This document shows positions 7,962 through 17,321 of a stretch of 43,742 bases of DNA, in pieces; the first letter of the stretch is position 1, and each line of letters begins with the position of its first letter. The DNA lies in assembly GCA_009773765.1 (NCBI GenBank), contig WTWZ01000012.1, positions 1 to 43,742 on the forward strand, given 5' to 3'. The notes under the pieces are model-generated. The model was not told the origin of the DNA and made no database searches. It worked only from the letters and a program-made list of their open reading frames with translations. The translations under genes were made by a program, and so were the position numbers. This stretch comes from Prolixibacteraceae bacterium. Lineage in GTDB: Bacteria > Bacteroidota > Bacteroidia > Bacteroidales > Prolixibacteraceae.

Positions 7962-10145
7962 ATGATGGAAAATGAATTATTGGAAAAACTGCATCATTAT
8001 TTCGGCTTCGACCGTTTCAAAGGTCAGCAGGAAAATGCAGTAAAAAATGTTCTTGAAGGAAATAACACATTTGTTTTAATGCCTACCGGTGGTGGAAAAT
8101 CTCTGATTTATCAGTTGCCGGCGCTCCTTTTGGACGGAACGGCAATCGTAATTTCGCCGTTAATTGCCTTAATGAAAAACCAGGTTGATTCGATGCGCGG
8201 CATGCATACCGAGGACAATGTTGCCCATTTTTTAAACTCTTCTTTGTCAAAAACTGCTATCCAGGAAGTTAAAGCCGATGTTATGGGCGGGAAAACCAAA
8301 TTATTGTATGTTGCGCCCGAGTCGCTTACAAAAGAGGAAAATATTGAATTTCTCAAAAAAATAAAAATTTCGTTTTACGCTATCGACGAAGCGCATTGTA
8401 TTTCAGAATGGGGGCACGATTTCAGGCCTGAATACCGTCGGATAAAACCTATTGTTGAAGAAATCGGCAAATCTCCGATTATTGCATTAACAGCTACTGC
8501 TACAGCAAAAGTCCAGCATGATATTCAAAAAAACCTTGGTATTTTGGATGCCAAAGTATTTAAAGCGTCATTCAACCGCGAAAATTTATATTATGAGATT
8601 AGGCCAAAAACTAAACCCGAAAACCAAATCATCAAATTTATTAAGCAGAACGAGGGCAAATCGGGAATTATTTATTGTTTGAGCCGCAAAAAGGTTGAAG
8701 AAATTGCTGAAACATTGCGTGTAAACGGAATAAAAGTTTTGCCGTATCATGCAGGAATGGATGCTGCGACACGCTCGCTAAACCAGGATAAATTTCTGAT
8801 GGAAGAAGTGGATGTAATGGTTGCAACAATAGCATTCGGGATGGGCATTGACAAACCCGACGTACGGTTTGTTTTACATTACGACATTCCAAAAAGCCTT
8901 GAGGGTTACTACCAGGAAACCGGAAGGGCCGGACGCGATGGGGGAGAAGGGAAGTGCATAACTTTTTACAGTTATAAAGACATTCAGAAACTGGAAAAAT
9001 TTATGCACGGTAAACCGGTTGCCGAGCAGGAAATTGGCAGGCAGCTTTTACTCGACACCGTTTCGTATGCCGAAGCAGCCATTTGCCGCCGCATCATTTT
9101 GTTGCACTATTTCGGGGAAATTTATCAATCAGACAATTGCGGAAACTGCGATAACTGCCTGAACCCCAAAGAACAAGTTGAAGCAGGGGAAGAAGTTGCC
9201 CTTGCATTGGAAGCCATTGTTGAGGTAAATGAACAATATAAAGCCGACCATATTGCCAATATTCTTATTGGCAACAATACAGCAGCCATAAAATCTTTTA
9301 ACCATTATACACTCAACTGCTTTGGAATGGGTATGGACCACGACGAAAGATTCTGGAACGCCGTTTTCAGACAATCGATGGTTGCAGGGCTAATAAATAA
9401 AGACATTGAAAATTACGGCCTTTTGAAAATGACCCAAAAGGGCCGCGAATTTCTTGAAAATCCAACCAGTTTTATGTTGGTAAGAAATCATCGGTACGAA
9501 GAAGATGATCCTGATGATGAAACTGCTGGCGCCCCGTCAGGAGGTTCAAGCGGCGATCCGCAGCTTTTTGCCATGCTGAAGGACTTGACGAAAAAAATAG
9601 CAAAAAAACACAATTTGCCTCCCTACGTCATTTTTCAGGAACCATCGCTGGCCGATATTTCAATTCAGTATCCGATGACGTTGGATGAATTGCAGAATAT
9701 ACAGGGTGTTGGACAGGGCAAAGCCCGCAGGTACGGGAAAGAGGTTGTTGAATTAATCACAAAATATGTTGAAGAAAACGAAATCGAACGGCCTGATGAT
9801 TTGGTTGTAAGAACAGTTGCCGACAAATCGAAACTAAAAATATTTATCATCCAAAGCATCGACCGTAAATTATCATTCGAGGATATTGCCGACTCAAAAG
9901 GAGTTACAGTCCATGATGTTATTTCAGAAGTTGAGGCAATCGTCAATGCAGGTACACATTTAAATATTGATTACTATATTAATGATGTTTTGGACGAAGA
10001 TCACCAGGAGGAAATTTTTGAATATTTCCGTGAATCGGAAGTTGACTCGATTCAGAAAGCAGTAAAAGAACTGGGAGAAGATGAATATTCGGAAGACGAC
10101 ATCAGGTTAATGCGGATTAAATTTATATCTGATATGGGAAACTGA
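7962..10145 (+). CDS. recQ: ATP-dependent DNA helicase RecQ
   Basis: A 727-residue superfamily 2 3'-5' helicase. It has Walker A MPTGGGKS (residues 40-47), the DEAH box at 142-145 followed by the RecQ aromatic loop CISEWGHDFRPEY, and helicase C motif VI QETGRAGRDG. A four-Cys zinc subdomain follows (one Cys near CRR, then CGNCDNC). An RQC winged helix comes next, then an HRDC domain (about residues 525-600, with IQGVGQGKARRYG) and a ~100-residue C-terminal helix-turn-helix-like tail. It is longer than E. coli RecQ (about 610) because of that tail, which is usual in Bacteroidota. An acidic linker rich in D, E, G and S precedes the HRDC. It is transcribed away from tatC. Confidence 0.96.
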   Translation: MMENELLEKLHHYFGFDRFKGQQENAVKNVLEGNNTFVLMPTGGGKSLIYQLPALLLDGTAIVISPLIALMKNQVDSMRGMHTEDNVAHFLNSSLSKTAIQEVKADVMGGKTKLLYVAPESLTKEENIEFLKKIKISFYAIDEAHCISEWGHDFRPEYRRIKPIVEEIGKSPIIALTATATAKVQHDIQKNLGILDAKVFKASFNRENLYYEIRPKTKPENQIIKFIKQNEGKSGIIYCLSRKKVEEIAETLRVNGIKVLPYHAGMDAATRSLNQDKFLMEEVDVMVATIAFGMGIDKPDVRFVLHYDIPKSLEGYYQETGRAGRDGGEGKCITFYSYKDIQKLEKFMHGKPVAEQEIGRQLLLDTVSYAEAAICRRIILLHYFGEIYQSDNCGNCDNCLNPKEQVEAGEEVALALEAIVEVNEQYKADHIANILIGNNTAAIKSFNHYTLNCFGMGMDHDERFWNAVFRQSMVAGLINKDIENYGLLKMTQKGREFLENPTSFMLVRNHRYEEDDPDDETAGAPSGGSSGDPQLFAMLKDLTKKIAKKHNLPPYVIFQEPSLADISIQYPMTLDELQNIQGVGQGKARRYGKEVVELITKYVEENEIERPDDLVVRTVADKSKLKIFIIQSIDRKLSFEDIADSKGVTVHDVISEVEAIVNAGTHLNIDYYINDVLDEDHQEEIFEYFRESEVDSIQKAVKELGEDEYSEDDIRLMRIKFISDMGN

Positions 10146-10203
10146 AACCTGAATTAATCACTCCATTTTTCTGATTATCACCCAAATTTGTGGCAGAATT
10201 TGT

Positions 10204-10211
10204 TAGTTTTG
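10204..10211 (+). promoter_or_regulatory. -7 box for ahcY
   Basis: TAGTTTTG, an exact TAnnTTTG match 41 bp ahead of the ahcY ATG. A TTTG lies 13 bp further upstream, which is closer than the usual -33 spacing. Confidence 0.45.
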
Positions 10212-10252
10212 CACCATTTTAATTGGAAACAAATTTTAATTATTTATAAATT

Positions 10253-11671
10253 ATGACAGTAGCGGTGAAAAACAAACTGGGTTATAAAGTAGCCGATTTA
10301 TCGTTGGCTGAATTCGGAAGAAAAGAAATAGAAATAGCAGAGAAGGAAATGCCCGGATTAATGGCAGTCAGGCAAAAATTTGGCACGTCGAAACCATTAT
10401 CTGGAACCCGGATCACAGGCAGTTTACACATGACAATTCAAACAGCCGTATTAATTGAAACCCTTGTTGAACTGGGAGCAAGCGTACGCTGGGCAAGTTG
10501 TAATATATTTTCGACGCAGGACCATGCTGCGGCAGCAATTGCCGCTACAGGAATACCGGTTTTTGCCTGGAAAGGCGAAACTCTCGAAGAATACTGGTGG
10601 TGTACCGAACAAGCGCTCGATTTCGGCGACGGCCTTGGGCCAAACCTCATTGTTGACGACGGTGGCGATGCCACATTACTTATCCACCTGGGGCACAAAG
10701 CCGAAAATGATGCATCCGTTCTCGACAAAACACCATCGAATACTGAAGAAGGCGTAATTCTGAATTTGTTGAAAAAGACATTAAAGGTAAATCCCGGGAA
10801 ATGGCATGAAGTAGTTAAAGAATGGATCGGAGTCTCTGAAGAAACAACTACCGGAGTTCACCGTTTATACCAAATGCTCGAAAAAGGTGAATTACTTGTT
10901 CCGGCAATCAACGTTAACGACTCGGTAACCAAATCGAAATTCGACAATTTGTACGGCTGCCGGGAATCGCTGGCAGATGGAATTAAACGCGCCACTGATG
11001 TTATGATTGCCGGCAAAGTGGTTGTTGTTCTGGGTTACGGCGATGTTGGCAAAGGTTGCGCACACTCCATGCGCTATTATGGCTCCCGCGTAATTGTAAC
11101 CGAAATCGACCCGATTTGCGCACTGCAGGCTGCCATGGAAGGTTTTGAGGTAAACACTATTGAAAACGCACTCGCCGAAGGAAATATTTATGTTACCACA
11201 ACCGGTAACAGGGATGTAATTACCATAGGGCATCTGGCAAAAATGAAAGACCAGGCCATTGTTTGCAACATCGGCCATTTCGATAACGAAATTCAGGTTG
11301 ATAAACTGAACGGATACAAAGGGATTCAGAAAATAAACATCAAACCACAGGTTGACAAATACATCTTCCCGGAAGGCCATGCCATTTATCTGCTTGCTGA
11401 AGGAAGGCTGGTGAATTTGGGATGCGCCACCGGCCACCCGTCGTTTGTAATGAGCAACTCGTTTACCAACCAAACTTTGGCGCAGATTGATTTGTGGCAG
11501 AACAAATACAAAATTGGCGTTTACCGCCTGCCAAAAAAACTCGATGAGGAAGTTGCCCGTTTGCACCTGGAACAAATTGGCGTAAAACTCACTAAACTTA
11601 CCGACGAACAGGCCGATTATTTGGGAATTTCAAAAGATGGCCCTTACAAACCGGAACATTACAGGTATTAA
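10253..11671 (+). CDS. ahcY: S-adenosyl-L-homocysteine hydrolase
   Basis: A 472-residue cytoplasmic NAD-dependent enzyme that splits S-adenosylhomocysteine to adenosine and homocysteine, relieving product inhibition of methyltransferases. Visible family features are [16 protein letters not shown] near the substrate site, the QDHAAAAIA segment, the Rossmann motif [17 protein letters not shown], and the C-terminal PSFVMSNSF and KPEHYRY end. Length and termini match the long bacterial form. It is flanked by its own probable promoter and a strong terminator, so it is likely transcribed alone. Confidence 0.97.
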   Translation: MTVAVKNKLGYKVADLSLAEFGRKEIEIAEKEMPGLMAVRQKFGTSKPLSGTRITGSLHMTIQTAVLIETLVELGASVRWASCNIFSTQDHAAAAIAATGIPVFAWKGETLEEYWWCTEQALDFGDGLGPNLIVDDGGDATLLIHLGHKAENDASVLDKTPSNTEEGVILNLLKKTLKVNPGKWHEVVKEWIGVSEETTTGVHRLYQMLEKGELLVPAINVNDSVTKSKFDNLYGCRESLADGIKRATDVMIAGKVVVVLGYGDVGKGCAHSMRYYGSRVIVTEIDPICALQAAMEGFEVNTIENALAEGNIYVTTTGNRDVITIGHLAKMKDQAIVCNIGHFDNEIQVDKLNGYKGIQKINIKPQVDKYIFPEGHAIYLLAEGRLVNLGCATGHPSFVMSNSFTNQTLAQIDLWQNKYKIGVYRLPKKLDEEVARLHLEQIGVKLTKLTDEQADYLGISKDGPYKPEHYRY

Positions 11672-11689
11672 AATTATTCGAAATTGATA

Positions 11690-11720
11690 AAAACGGGTTT
11701 CAGGTTTTGAAGCCCGTTTT
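11690..11720 (+). terminator. Rho-independent terminator of ahcY
   Basis: A ~13-bp stem (AAAACGGGTTTCA at 11690-11702 with TGAAGCCCGTTTT at 11708-11720, one G-T pair) and a 5-nt loop. It ends in a T run, 18 nt after the ahcY stop. The A/T flanks make it potentially bidirectional. Confidence 0.88.
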
Positions 11721-11721
11721 T

Positions 11722-12220
11722 GTTTGCCTGAAGGCTGTACCCCAGATATATAAAGCATTGCCGAACCACCTGGCGACAAACTTTATATCCTAAAACATGC
11801 AACTCTTTTTCACCCTTTGTGGTTGCCCGTCATGCAGCACAAGCCAACTGGGCAATTTTAGGCTTTCCGCACCAGCCAATACCCTGTGCTTCGGCTGATA
11901 AACAAATCCTGCGCTGACGTTAGTTCAGCATTGGAAAAACAGCTTCTATCAGGGCTTTAAAAATGCTATTCTAAATAAACGGCATAATTAATTGCATTAA
12001 TAAACAGAAAGCATTAAGTTTTCAAGAAACTTGAATCCATTGTATTACAGGTAAGCCAATGCCAGAAACTTTCCCGTAAGCTGAATTTTAGCTTTAAACT
12101 GGCACGCCCAATGGTGGCAAAAGGCAATCCTGAGAAAAAGGAGTGAGGATTTCACCCAAAGTGAAGCCCTCGCTTCTATCAACATTTTCGTATCTTAGCC
12201 GGACAAATTACGAACGCCTT
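11722..12220. other. Long non-coding gap with several short inverted repeats
   Basis: No credible gene lies between the ahcY terminator and lpxK. Short inverted repeats are visible: ATATAAAG/CTTTATAT (11748-11755 with 11781-11788), TTGCCC/GGGCAA around 11824-11858, GCTGA/TCAGC around 11920, TTCAAG/CTTGAA near 12018-12032, and a nested GCCAG...CTGGC enclosing AAGCT...AGCTT around 12061-12107. On the minus strand a short frame without stops crosses the first 100 bp but lacks a start and coding character. It could be a dispersed repeat, a decayed gene or a structured RNA; I cannot decide. The last ~30 bp must hold the lpxK promoter (TATCTTAG at about 12191 is a weak match). Confidence 0.5.
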
Positions 12221-13321
12221 ATGAGAAACCTGTTTTTGTACCCGTTTTCGTGGATTTACGGATTTATAATTTACATCCGCAACCAGTTGTACGATTTGGG
12301 AATTCTTCGATCGACGGAATTTGATGTACCGGTTATTTCAATCGGAAATATTACAGTTGGCGGAACAGGCAAAACCCCGCAGGTGGAGTATCTGGTAAAC
12401 CTGCTGCACGAAAAATATGAAGTGGCTACTTTGAGCCGCGGTTATAAACGAAAAACATCGGGGTTTCGGATTGTTGAAACCACATCGAAAGCGGTTGAAG
12501 TTGGCGACGAACCATTACAGGTTAAAAACAGGTTTCCGGATATTACTGTGTCTGTCTGTGAAAATCGCGTGCTGGGAGTGGAAACGCTACTTGATCCTAA
12601 AAACAGCAGGGTTCCTGACGTGGTGCTGCTCGACGATGCGTTTCAGCACCGCAGGATAACTGCCGGGATAAACATTTTGCTTATCGATTACAACCGGCAG
12701 CTAAAAGAAGATACACTTTTGCCGGCTGGCCGTATGCGCGAAGGAATGGTACAGATGCGGCGTGCAAATGTTATTGTTTTTACCAAATGCCCCAATGAAG
12801 TTACTCCTATTATGAGGCGTATCCTGCAAAAGGATGTCAGGTTAAAACCATATCAGAGCCTGTTTTTTACAGCATTGAGACACGGAAATATCGAGCCCGT
12901 TTTTTCGGCTTCAAAACCTGATAAATCGTTTTATACCGAAAAATCGTATGCAATATTGGTTTTAACCGGAATTGCATCGCCAAATCTCATTTATTCTCAT
13001 TTAAAACAATTTTCAAAAAAAGTGGAAATCATATCTTTTCCCGACCATCATTATTATACCGGTTCAGATATTCAATCGGTTATGCACAAATATGAAGAAA
13101 TCAAATCGGATAAGAAGATGATTGTAACTACTGAAAAGGATTCGATGAGGATAAAAGATTTGGCCAATTTACCAGACGATTTCAAAATGAATTTGTATTA
13201 TTTACCCGTTAAAGTAAAATTCCTCGATGATGGGGAGAATGAGTTCAATAAGAAAATTTTAAATTATGTTGGAGAAAATAAAAGCAACCGCGAGCTTCAT
13301 AAAAGAAAGAATAAACGATGA
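12221..13321 (+). CDS. lpxK: Tetraacyldisaccharide 4'-kinase
   Basis: A 366-residue inner-membrane kinase that phosphorylates the 4' position of the lipid A disaccharide. It has an N-terminal membrane helix (residues ~5-22) and Walker A TVGGTGKT (residues 45-52), followed by LSRGYKR and LLDDAFQHRR as in LpxK. I chose the ATG at 12221, since MRNLFLYPFSWIYGFI is the normal family start; the open frame to 12143 adds 26 unrelated residues. Its last 56 bp overlap the purine nucleoside phosphorylase gene in another frame. Together with lpxH at 23 kb and lptB at 6 kb it shows that the organism makes and exports lipid A. Confidence 0.93.
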   Translation: MRNLFLYPFSWIYGFIIYIRNQLYDLGILRSTEFDVPVISIGNITVGGTGKTPQVEYLVNLLHEKYEVATLSRGYKRKTSGFRIVETTSKAVEVGDEPLQVKNRFPDITVSVCENRVLGVETLLDPKNSRVPDVVLLDDAFQHRRITAGINILLIDYNRQLKEDTLLPAGRMREGMVQMRRANVIVFTKCPNEVTPIMRRILQKDVRLKPYQSLFFTALRHGNIEPVFSASKPDKSFYTEKSYAILVLTGIASPNLIYSHLKQFSKKVEIISFPDHHYYTGSDIQSVMHKYEEIKSDKKMIVTTEKDSMRIKDLANLPDDFKMNLYYLPVKVKFLDDGENEFNKKILNYVGENKSNRELHKRKNKR

Positions 13322-14078
13322 GCCTGAAATCGGAATTATCCTCGGGACAGGATTGGGCGGCCTGGTTAATGAAATAGAAATAATCGAATCAATACCTTAC
13401 AGTGAAATTCCAGGGTTTCCGGTCTCAACAGTTGACGGCCATGCCGGCAGGTTAATATATGGCGCGCTGGGTGATAAAAAAGTACTGGCCATGCAGGGGC
13501 GTTTTCATTATTACGAAGGTTATTCGATGAAGGAAGTCACTTTTCCGGTGCGGGTTTTGAAATTTACGGGAATCACCCATCTTTTTGTATCGAACGCCAG
13601 TGGTGGTTTAAACCCCACATGGCAGGTTGGCGAAATAGTATTAATTACCGACCACATTAACTTTTTCCCCGAGCATCCGCTGCGCGGAAAGAACGAGAAG
13701 GAACTTGGGCCGCGTTTCCCGGATATGAGCAAATGTTACGACGAACGTTTACGGAACAAGGCCAAATTAATTGCGCTTCAAAACAATATTGTTGTTAAGG
13801 AAGGAGTGTATGTTGGAGTTTCAGGGCCTACTTTCGAAACCCCGGCGGAGTATAAAATGTTCAGGTTACTGGGCGCTGATGTTGTTGGTATGTCAACCGT
13901 TCCGGAAGTGATTGTGGCGCGGCACATGAATTTAAAGGTTTTTGGGATTTCGATTGTTACCGACAGCGGCGTTCCCGGTGAAATTGTGGAGATTTCGCAC
14001 CAGGAAGTGCAGGAAGTTGCTATGAAGGCGGAACCCAAAATGACGCTGATTATGAAGGAATTGATAAAGAGTATTTGA
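13266..14078 (+). CDS. Purine nucleoside phosphorylase (PNP/UDP family, trimeric type)
   Basis: A 270-residue enzyme that phosphorolyses inosine and guanosine to base plus ribose-1-phosphate. Motifs: GTGLGGL (phosphate loop, near residue 25), GRFHYYEGYSM, VSNASGGLNP, and the substrate-binding GVSGPTFETPAEYKM with MSTVPEV after it. The ATG at 13266 gives the standard N-terminus (MLEKIKATASFIKER), so the 56-bp overlap with the end of lpxK is genuine in this sequence and implies translational coupling. The next gene starts immediately after its stop (TGAATG). Confidence 0.94.
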   Translation: MLEKIKATASFIKERINDEPEIGIILGTGLGGLVNEIEIIESIPYSEIPGFPVSTVDGHAGRLIYGALGDKKVLAMQGRFHYYEGYSMKEVTFPVRVLKFTGITHLFVSNASGGLNPTWQVGEIVLITDHINFFPEHPLRGKNEKELGPRFPDMSKCYDERLRNKAKLIALQNNIVVKEGVYVGVSGPTFETPAEYKMFRLLGADVVGMSTVPEVIVARHMNLKVFGISIVTDSGVPGEIVEISHQEVQEVAMKAEPKMTLIMKELIKSI

Positions 14079-14783
14079 ATGGATTTGATAGTTCTGGCGC
14101 TGGCGCCGGTTTTCATTATTGCCGGTTATGTTTATTTCCGGGATAAATACGAGAGAGAACCGGTAAGATTGCTGTTACTGTCATTGTTTTTTGGGGCTTT
14201 AACAGTTATTCCGGTAATGTTTGTGGGCCAATTTTTCGATGGGTTTACCTCAAAGTTTTCCGGATTGTTTGCCGCTGCCTGGAAGGCTTTTGTGGTTGCC
14301 GCTTTTACCGAGGAACTTTTCAAATTTTTAGCGCTTTATTTATTGATTTGGAAAAACCGCGATTTTAACGAAAAATATGACGGGATTGTTTATGCGGTTT
14401 TCATATCGCTTGGGTTTGCAGCAGTGGAAAATGTGCTTTATGTTTTGGGAAGTGGTTATGGTACAGGCATCATGCGCGCAGTTACGGCTGTTCCGGCTCA
14501 TGCCATTTTTGGAATTACCATGGGTTTCTATTTTGGTATGGCTAAGTTTTATGAAAAACAGCAATATCACCTTAAAATGAAAGCACTGTTTTATCCTATT
14601 ATCCTGCATGGTATATACAATTTTATCCTGTTTACAGGTATCGAATGGCTAACGGTTGTTTTTCTTGCATTCTTAATTTACCTCTACTTTTCAGGTTTGA
14701 AACGAATTAAAAAACTTTCTGACCAATCGATTTATAAAACGGATTACAATTTATTAAATGAGAAATTTGGAAGGAATAATTAG
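14079..14783 (+). CDS. PrsW family intramembrane metalloprotease
   Basis: A 234-residue protein with about seven predicted hydrophobic helices and the PrsW/CAAX-protease-like signatures. These are FTEELFKFLALY (EExxK, about residues 71-82), AVENVLYVLG, and the His motif VPAHAIFGITMG. Bacillus PrsW performs site-1 cleavage of an anti-sigma factor; the target here is unknown and no anti-sigma factor gene is nearby. The start ATG abuts the stop of the nucleoside phosphorylase gene, so lpxK, PNP and this gene form one transcription unit. Confidence 0.85.
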   Translation: MDLIVLALAPVFIIAGYVYFRDKYEREPVRLLLLSLFFGALTVIPVMFVGQFFDGFTSKFSGLFAAAWKAFVVAAFTEELFKFLALYLLIWKNRDFNEKYDGIVYAVFISLGFAAVENVLYVLGSGYGTGIMRAVTAVPAHAIFGITMGFYFGMAKFYEKQQYHLKMKALFYPIILHGIYNFILFTGIEWLTVVFLAFLIYLYFSGLKRIKKLSDQSIYKTDYNLLNEKFGRNN

Positions 14784-14815
14784 CGTTAAAGTTTTAAATG
14801 GCATTATTTTAAATT

Positions 14816-15769
14816 ATGAACAGAATCTCAATACCAACTTATTCCGATATTGAACAAGCTCATCGTATTGTTCAAAAATATGCACATCGCACTCCTGTTT
14901 TTACTTCAACCAGTATAAACAAAATTGTTGGGGGGAATCTCTTTTTTAAGTGTGAGAATTTTCAGAAAGTTGGCGCTTTCAAATTCAGGGGGGCATGCAA
15001 CGCCGTTTTTTCGTTAACAGAAGAAGAATCTCAGAAAGGGGTTGCAACACATTCGTCAGGAAACCACGCCGCTGCGCTGGCTTTGGCTGCAAGAATGCGC
15101 GGAATTGCAGCCTACATTGTAATGCCTTCAAATTCGGCCGAAATAAAAAAGAAAGCCGTGGCCGGTTACGGTGCAAACATAACTTTTTGCGAGCCCACTT
15201 TGCAGGCGCGTGAAAATACACTCGCCCGGGTTGTTGCCGAAACCGGCGCTACTGAAATACACCCGTACAACAACTTTAATGTAATTGCCGGGCAGGGAAC
15301 TGCTGCCAAAGAACTGGTTGAAGATATTGGCGAACTCGATATTATTATGGCCCCGGTTGGCGGAGGTGGTTTGTTAAGCGGAACAGCAATTTCAACCAAA
15401 TATTTGTTGCCCCGTTGCAAAGTTATTGCTGCCGAGCCAGCGGGTGCAGATGATGCTTTTCGTTCATTTCAGGAGAAAAAAATTATTCCGTCAGTAAACC
15501 CAAAAACCATTGCCGACGGACTTTTAACATCGCTTGGCGAACGAAATTTTGCCATCATCATTCAGAATGTCGGCGATATTGTAACTGTTAGTGAAGAAAA
15601 AATTGTGGAAGCAATGCGCATGGTTTGGGAACGGATGAAAATCATAATCGAACCTTCATCAGCGGTTCCGCTGGCAGCAATACTTGAAGGCAAAGTGGAT
15701 ATCAAGGATAAAAAAGTGGGAATTATTCTTTCCGGCGGAAACATAGATTTGGGCAGGTTGCCGTTTTAA
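14816..15769 (+). CDS. Fold-type II PLP enzyme: serine racemase / threonine dehydratase-like
   Basis: A 317-residue PLP enzyme without the C-terminal ACT-like regulatory domain of biosynthetic IlvA. The Schiff-base Lys is K56 in AFKFRGA. SSGNHAAALA binds substrate, the Gly loop is APVGGGGLLSG, and a late LSGGN segment contacts the PLP ring. Length and motifs fit the serine racemase / threo-3-hydroxyaspartate ammonia-lyase / catabolic threonine dehydratase group, which sequence alone does not separate. It follows the PrsW-type gene by 32 bp on the same strand and is convergent with cardiolipin synthase. Confidence 0.85.
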   Translation: MNRISIPTYSDIEQAHRIVQKYAHRTPVFTSTSINKIVGGNLFFKCENFQKVGAFKFRGACNAVFSLTEEESQKGVATHSSGNHAAALALAARMRGIAAYIVMPSNSAEIKKKAVAGYGANITFCEPTLQARENTLARVVAETGATEIHPYNNFNVIAGQGTAAKELVEDIGELDIIMAPVGGGGLLSGTAISTKYLLPRCKVIAAEPAGADDAFRSFQEKKIIPSVNPKTIADGLLTSLGERNFAIIIQNVGDIVTVSEEKIVEAMRMVWERMKIIIEPSSAVPLAAILEGKVDIKDKKVGIILSGGNIDLGRLPF

Positions 15770-15784
15770 TTTTGGGTTTTCTCA

Positions 15785-15813
15785 TTCCCCTTTTGGGGGA
15801 AGGTTGGGAAGGG
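15785..15813. repeat. REP-like GC-rich hairpin repeat, copy 2
   Basis: TTCCCC (15785-15790), TTTT, then GGGGAA (15796-15801) form a 6-bp stem, followed by GGTT and a third G-rich arm GGGAAGGGG (15805-15813). The arrangement (C-rich arm, T loop, G-rich arm, short AT-containing spacer, second G-rich arm) is the same as at 2620-2646. It sits between two convergent gene ends. Confidence 0.6.
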
Positions 15814-15816
15814 GCC

Positions 15817-17265
15817 TTACAGCATCGGACTAACAATATGCGCCAGTGATTCGCGTAATTTGAACCTCCAGGAGCGTTTTCTCCATTCGGCCAGTTTTAT
15901 TTCGCGGCTGTTTCTCAGGTCGTTTAAAAAATGTTTCTGCAATATGCGCGTAAATTTCTCTTCATAAATAAAAGCGTTGATTTCGAAATTAGTTTCCAGG
16001 CTCCTGAAATCGAGGTTAGTTGTGCCAACCGTCGAAAATATATCGTCGATCATTAAAGTTTTGCTGTGGATAAATCCTTTCTGGTAGAAATAAATTTTTA
16101 TCCCGGCTTCGAGCAACTGTTCCACATACGAAAAGGAACACCATTTTGAAGTAACTGCATCCGATTTTTCAGGAATTATAATACGGACATCAACGCCACT
16201 CAAGGCCGAGGTTTTAAGCGCCGAAAGAATGGTTTGGGGAGGCATCAGATAAGGAGAGGTGATGTAAACATATTCTCTTGCATTTAAAATTGCCGACAAA
16301 TAGGCTTGTTCCATACTTTCCCAATCCGAATCGGGCCCGCTGGCAGTTATCTGTACCGGGGTTCCCTTCTTTTCGGTTAACGGCGGAAAATATTTTTCGC
16401 CAGTCAGGTTTTCGTTGATCACAAAATACCAGTCGGCAGCAAAAACCACCTGCATGGTTGCCACAGCATCGCCGGTAATTTGTAAATGTGTATCTCTCCA
16501 CGGGCCAATTTTGGGTATTCCTTCGATGTAGCGGTCGGCAATATTAATTCCGCCGGTAAATCCAATTTTGCCATCAACAATTAAAATTTTCCGGTGATTT
16601 CTGAAATTAACCCTCGAAGTTAAACGCGGAAAACGCACTTCCATAAACGGGTAAATTTCAATACCGCTTTCGCGAAGGTTTTTAAAAAACCTTTCTTTCA
16701 GGCTCCAGCTTCCCACATCGTCCACAATAATCCTGACCTCAACGCCCTGTCGGCTTTTTTCATTTAATAGGCCGAGGATCTGACGGCCAATTTTATCGTT
16801 CTCAAATATGTAATATTCGAGGTGTATGTGATGTTGCGCGTTTTTTATAGCCTTAAAAATAGCATCGAAAGTTTCATTGCCATTATTTAGTATTTTTAAC
16901 TGGTTGCCGGTTGTCAGCAGTGAATCGGAATTATTCAGCAATAAACGGATGATGTTTTTTCGCTCCAATACTTCGGGGCTTAAATGCAAAACATTAAGTT
17001 CGATTTCGCGCAATTGTTTGGTTGAAAGCCGCCTGATTTTACTCAGACTTTTAACGCCCCTTCGCGAAAACAATTTTTGTTTGCGGTATTCCTGCCCAAA
17101 GAAAAGGTAAAATGCCAGCCCGATTAAAGGAACAAGGATAAGAACAAGTATCCATGCAATGGTTTTAAACGGGGACCGTTTTTCCAGAATAATCATTACG
17201 GCAACCGGAATCCCGGTTACGATAAAAACAAGCGAAAATATTTGCCAGAAAACACTCCAGTTCAT
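15817..17265 (-). CDS. cls: Cardiolipin synthase (phospholipase D family)
   Basis: A 482-residue membrane enzyme that makes cardiolipin from phosphatidylglycerol. It has two N-terminal membrane helices (residues ~3-25 and 33-53) and two HxKxxxxD motifs: HRKILIVDGKIGFTGG in the first half and HSKTLMIDDIFSTVGTTN in the second. This two-HKD layout and the length match ClsA-type enzymes. I use the ATG at 17265; the open frame to 17325 adds 20 residues that do not look like a Cls N-terminus. It is divergent from the DUF6146 lipoprotein gene. Confidence 0.93.
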   Translation of the reverse strand: MNWSVFWQIFSLVFIVTGIPVAVMIILEKRSPFKTIAWILVLILVPLIGLAFYLFFGQEYRKQKLFSRRGVKSLSKIRRLSTKQLREIELNVLHLSPEVLERKNIIRLLLNNSDSLLTTGNQLKILNNGNETFDAIFKAIKNAQHHIHLEYYIFENDKIGRQILGLLNEKSRQGVEVRIIVDDVGSWSLKERFFKNLRESGIEIYPFMEVRFPRLTSRVNFRNHRKILIVDGKIGFTGGINIADRYIEGIPKIGPWRDTHLQITGDAVATMQVVFAADWYFVINENLTGEKYFPPLTEKKGTPVQITASGPDSDWESMEQAYLSAILNAREYVYITSPYLMPPQTILSALKTSALSGVDVRIIIPEKSDAVTSKWCSFSYVEQLLEAGIKIYFYQKGFIHSKTLMIDDIFSTVGTTNLDFRSLETNFEINAFIYEEKFTRILQKHFLNDLRNSREIKLAEWRKRSWRFKLRESLAHIVSPML

Positions 17266-17321
17266 GTTAAAAAAATTATAATTGCTTTTCTGGCCAAATT
17301 TCATGATTTTTGCGGTTAAAA

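Noticed and set aside
10892-11575. 227-residue open frame antisense to ahcY
   Set aside because: It mirrors the codon pattern of ahcY on the opposite strand, has no recognisable domain, and ahcY is unmistakable.
12143-12220. Upstream extension of lpxK
   Set aside because: The added 26 residues do not resemble LpxK, and the ATG at 12221 gives the standard N-terminal membrane helix.
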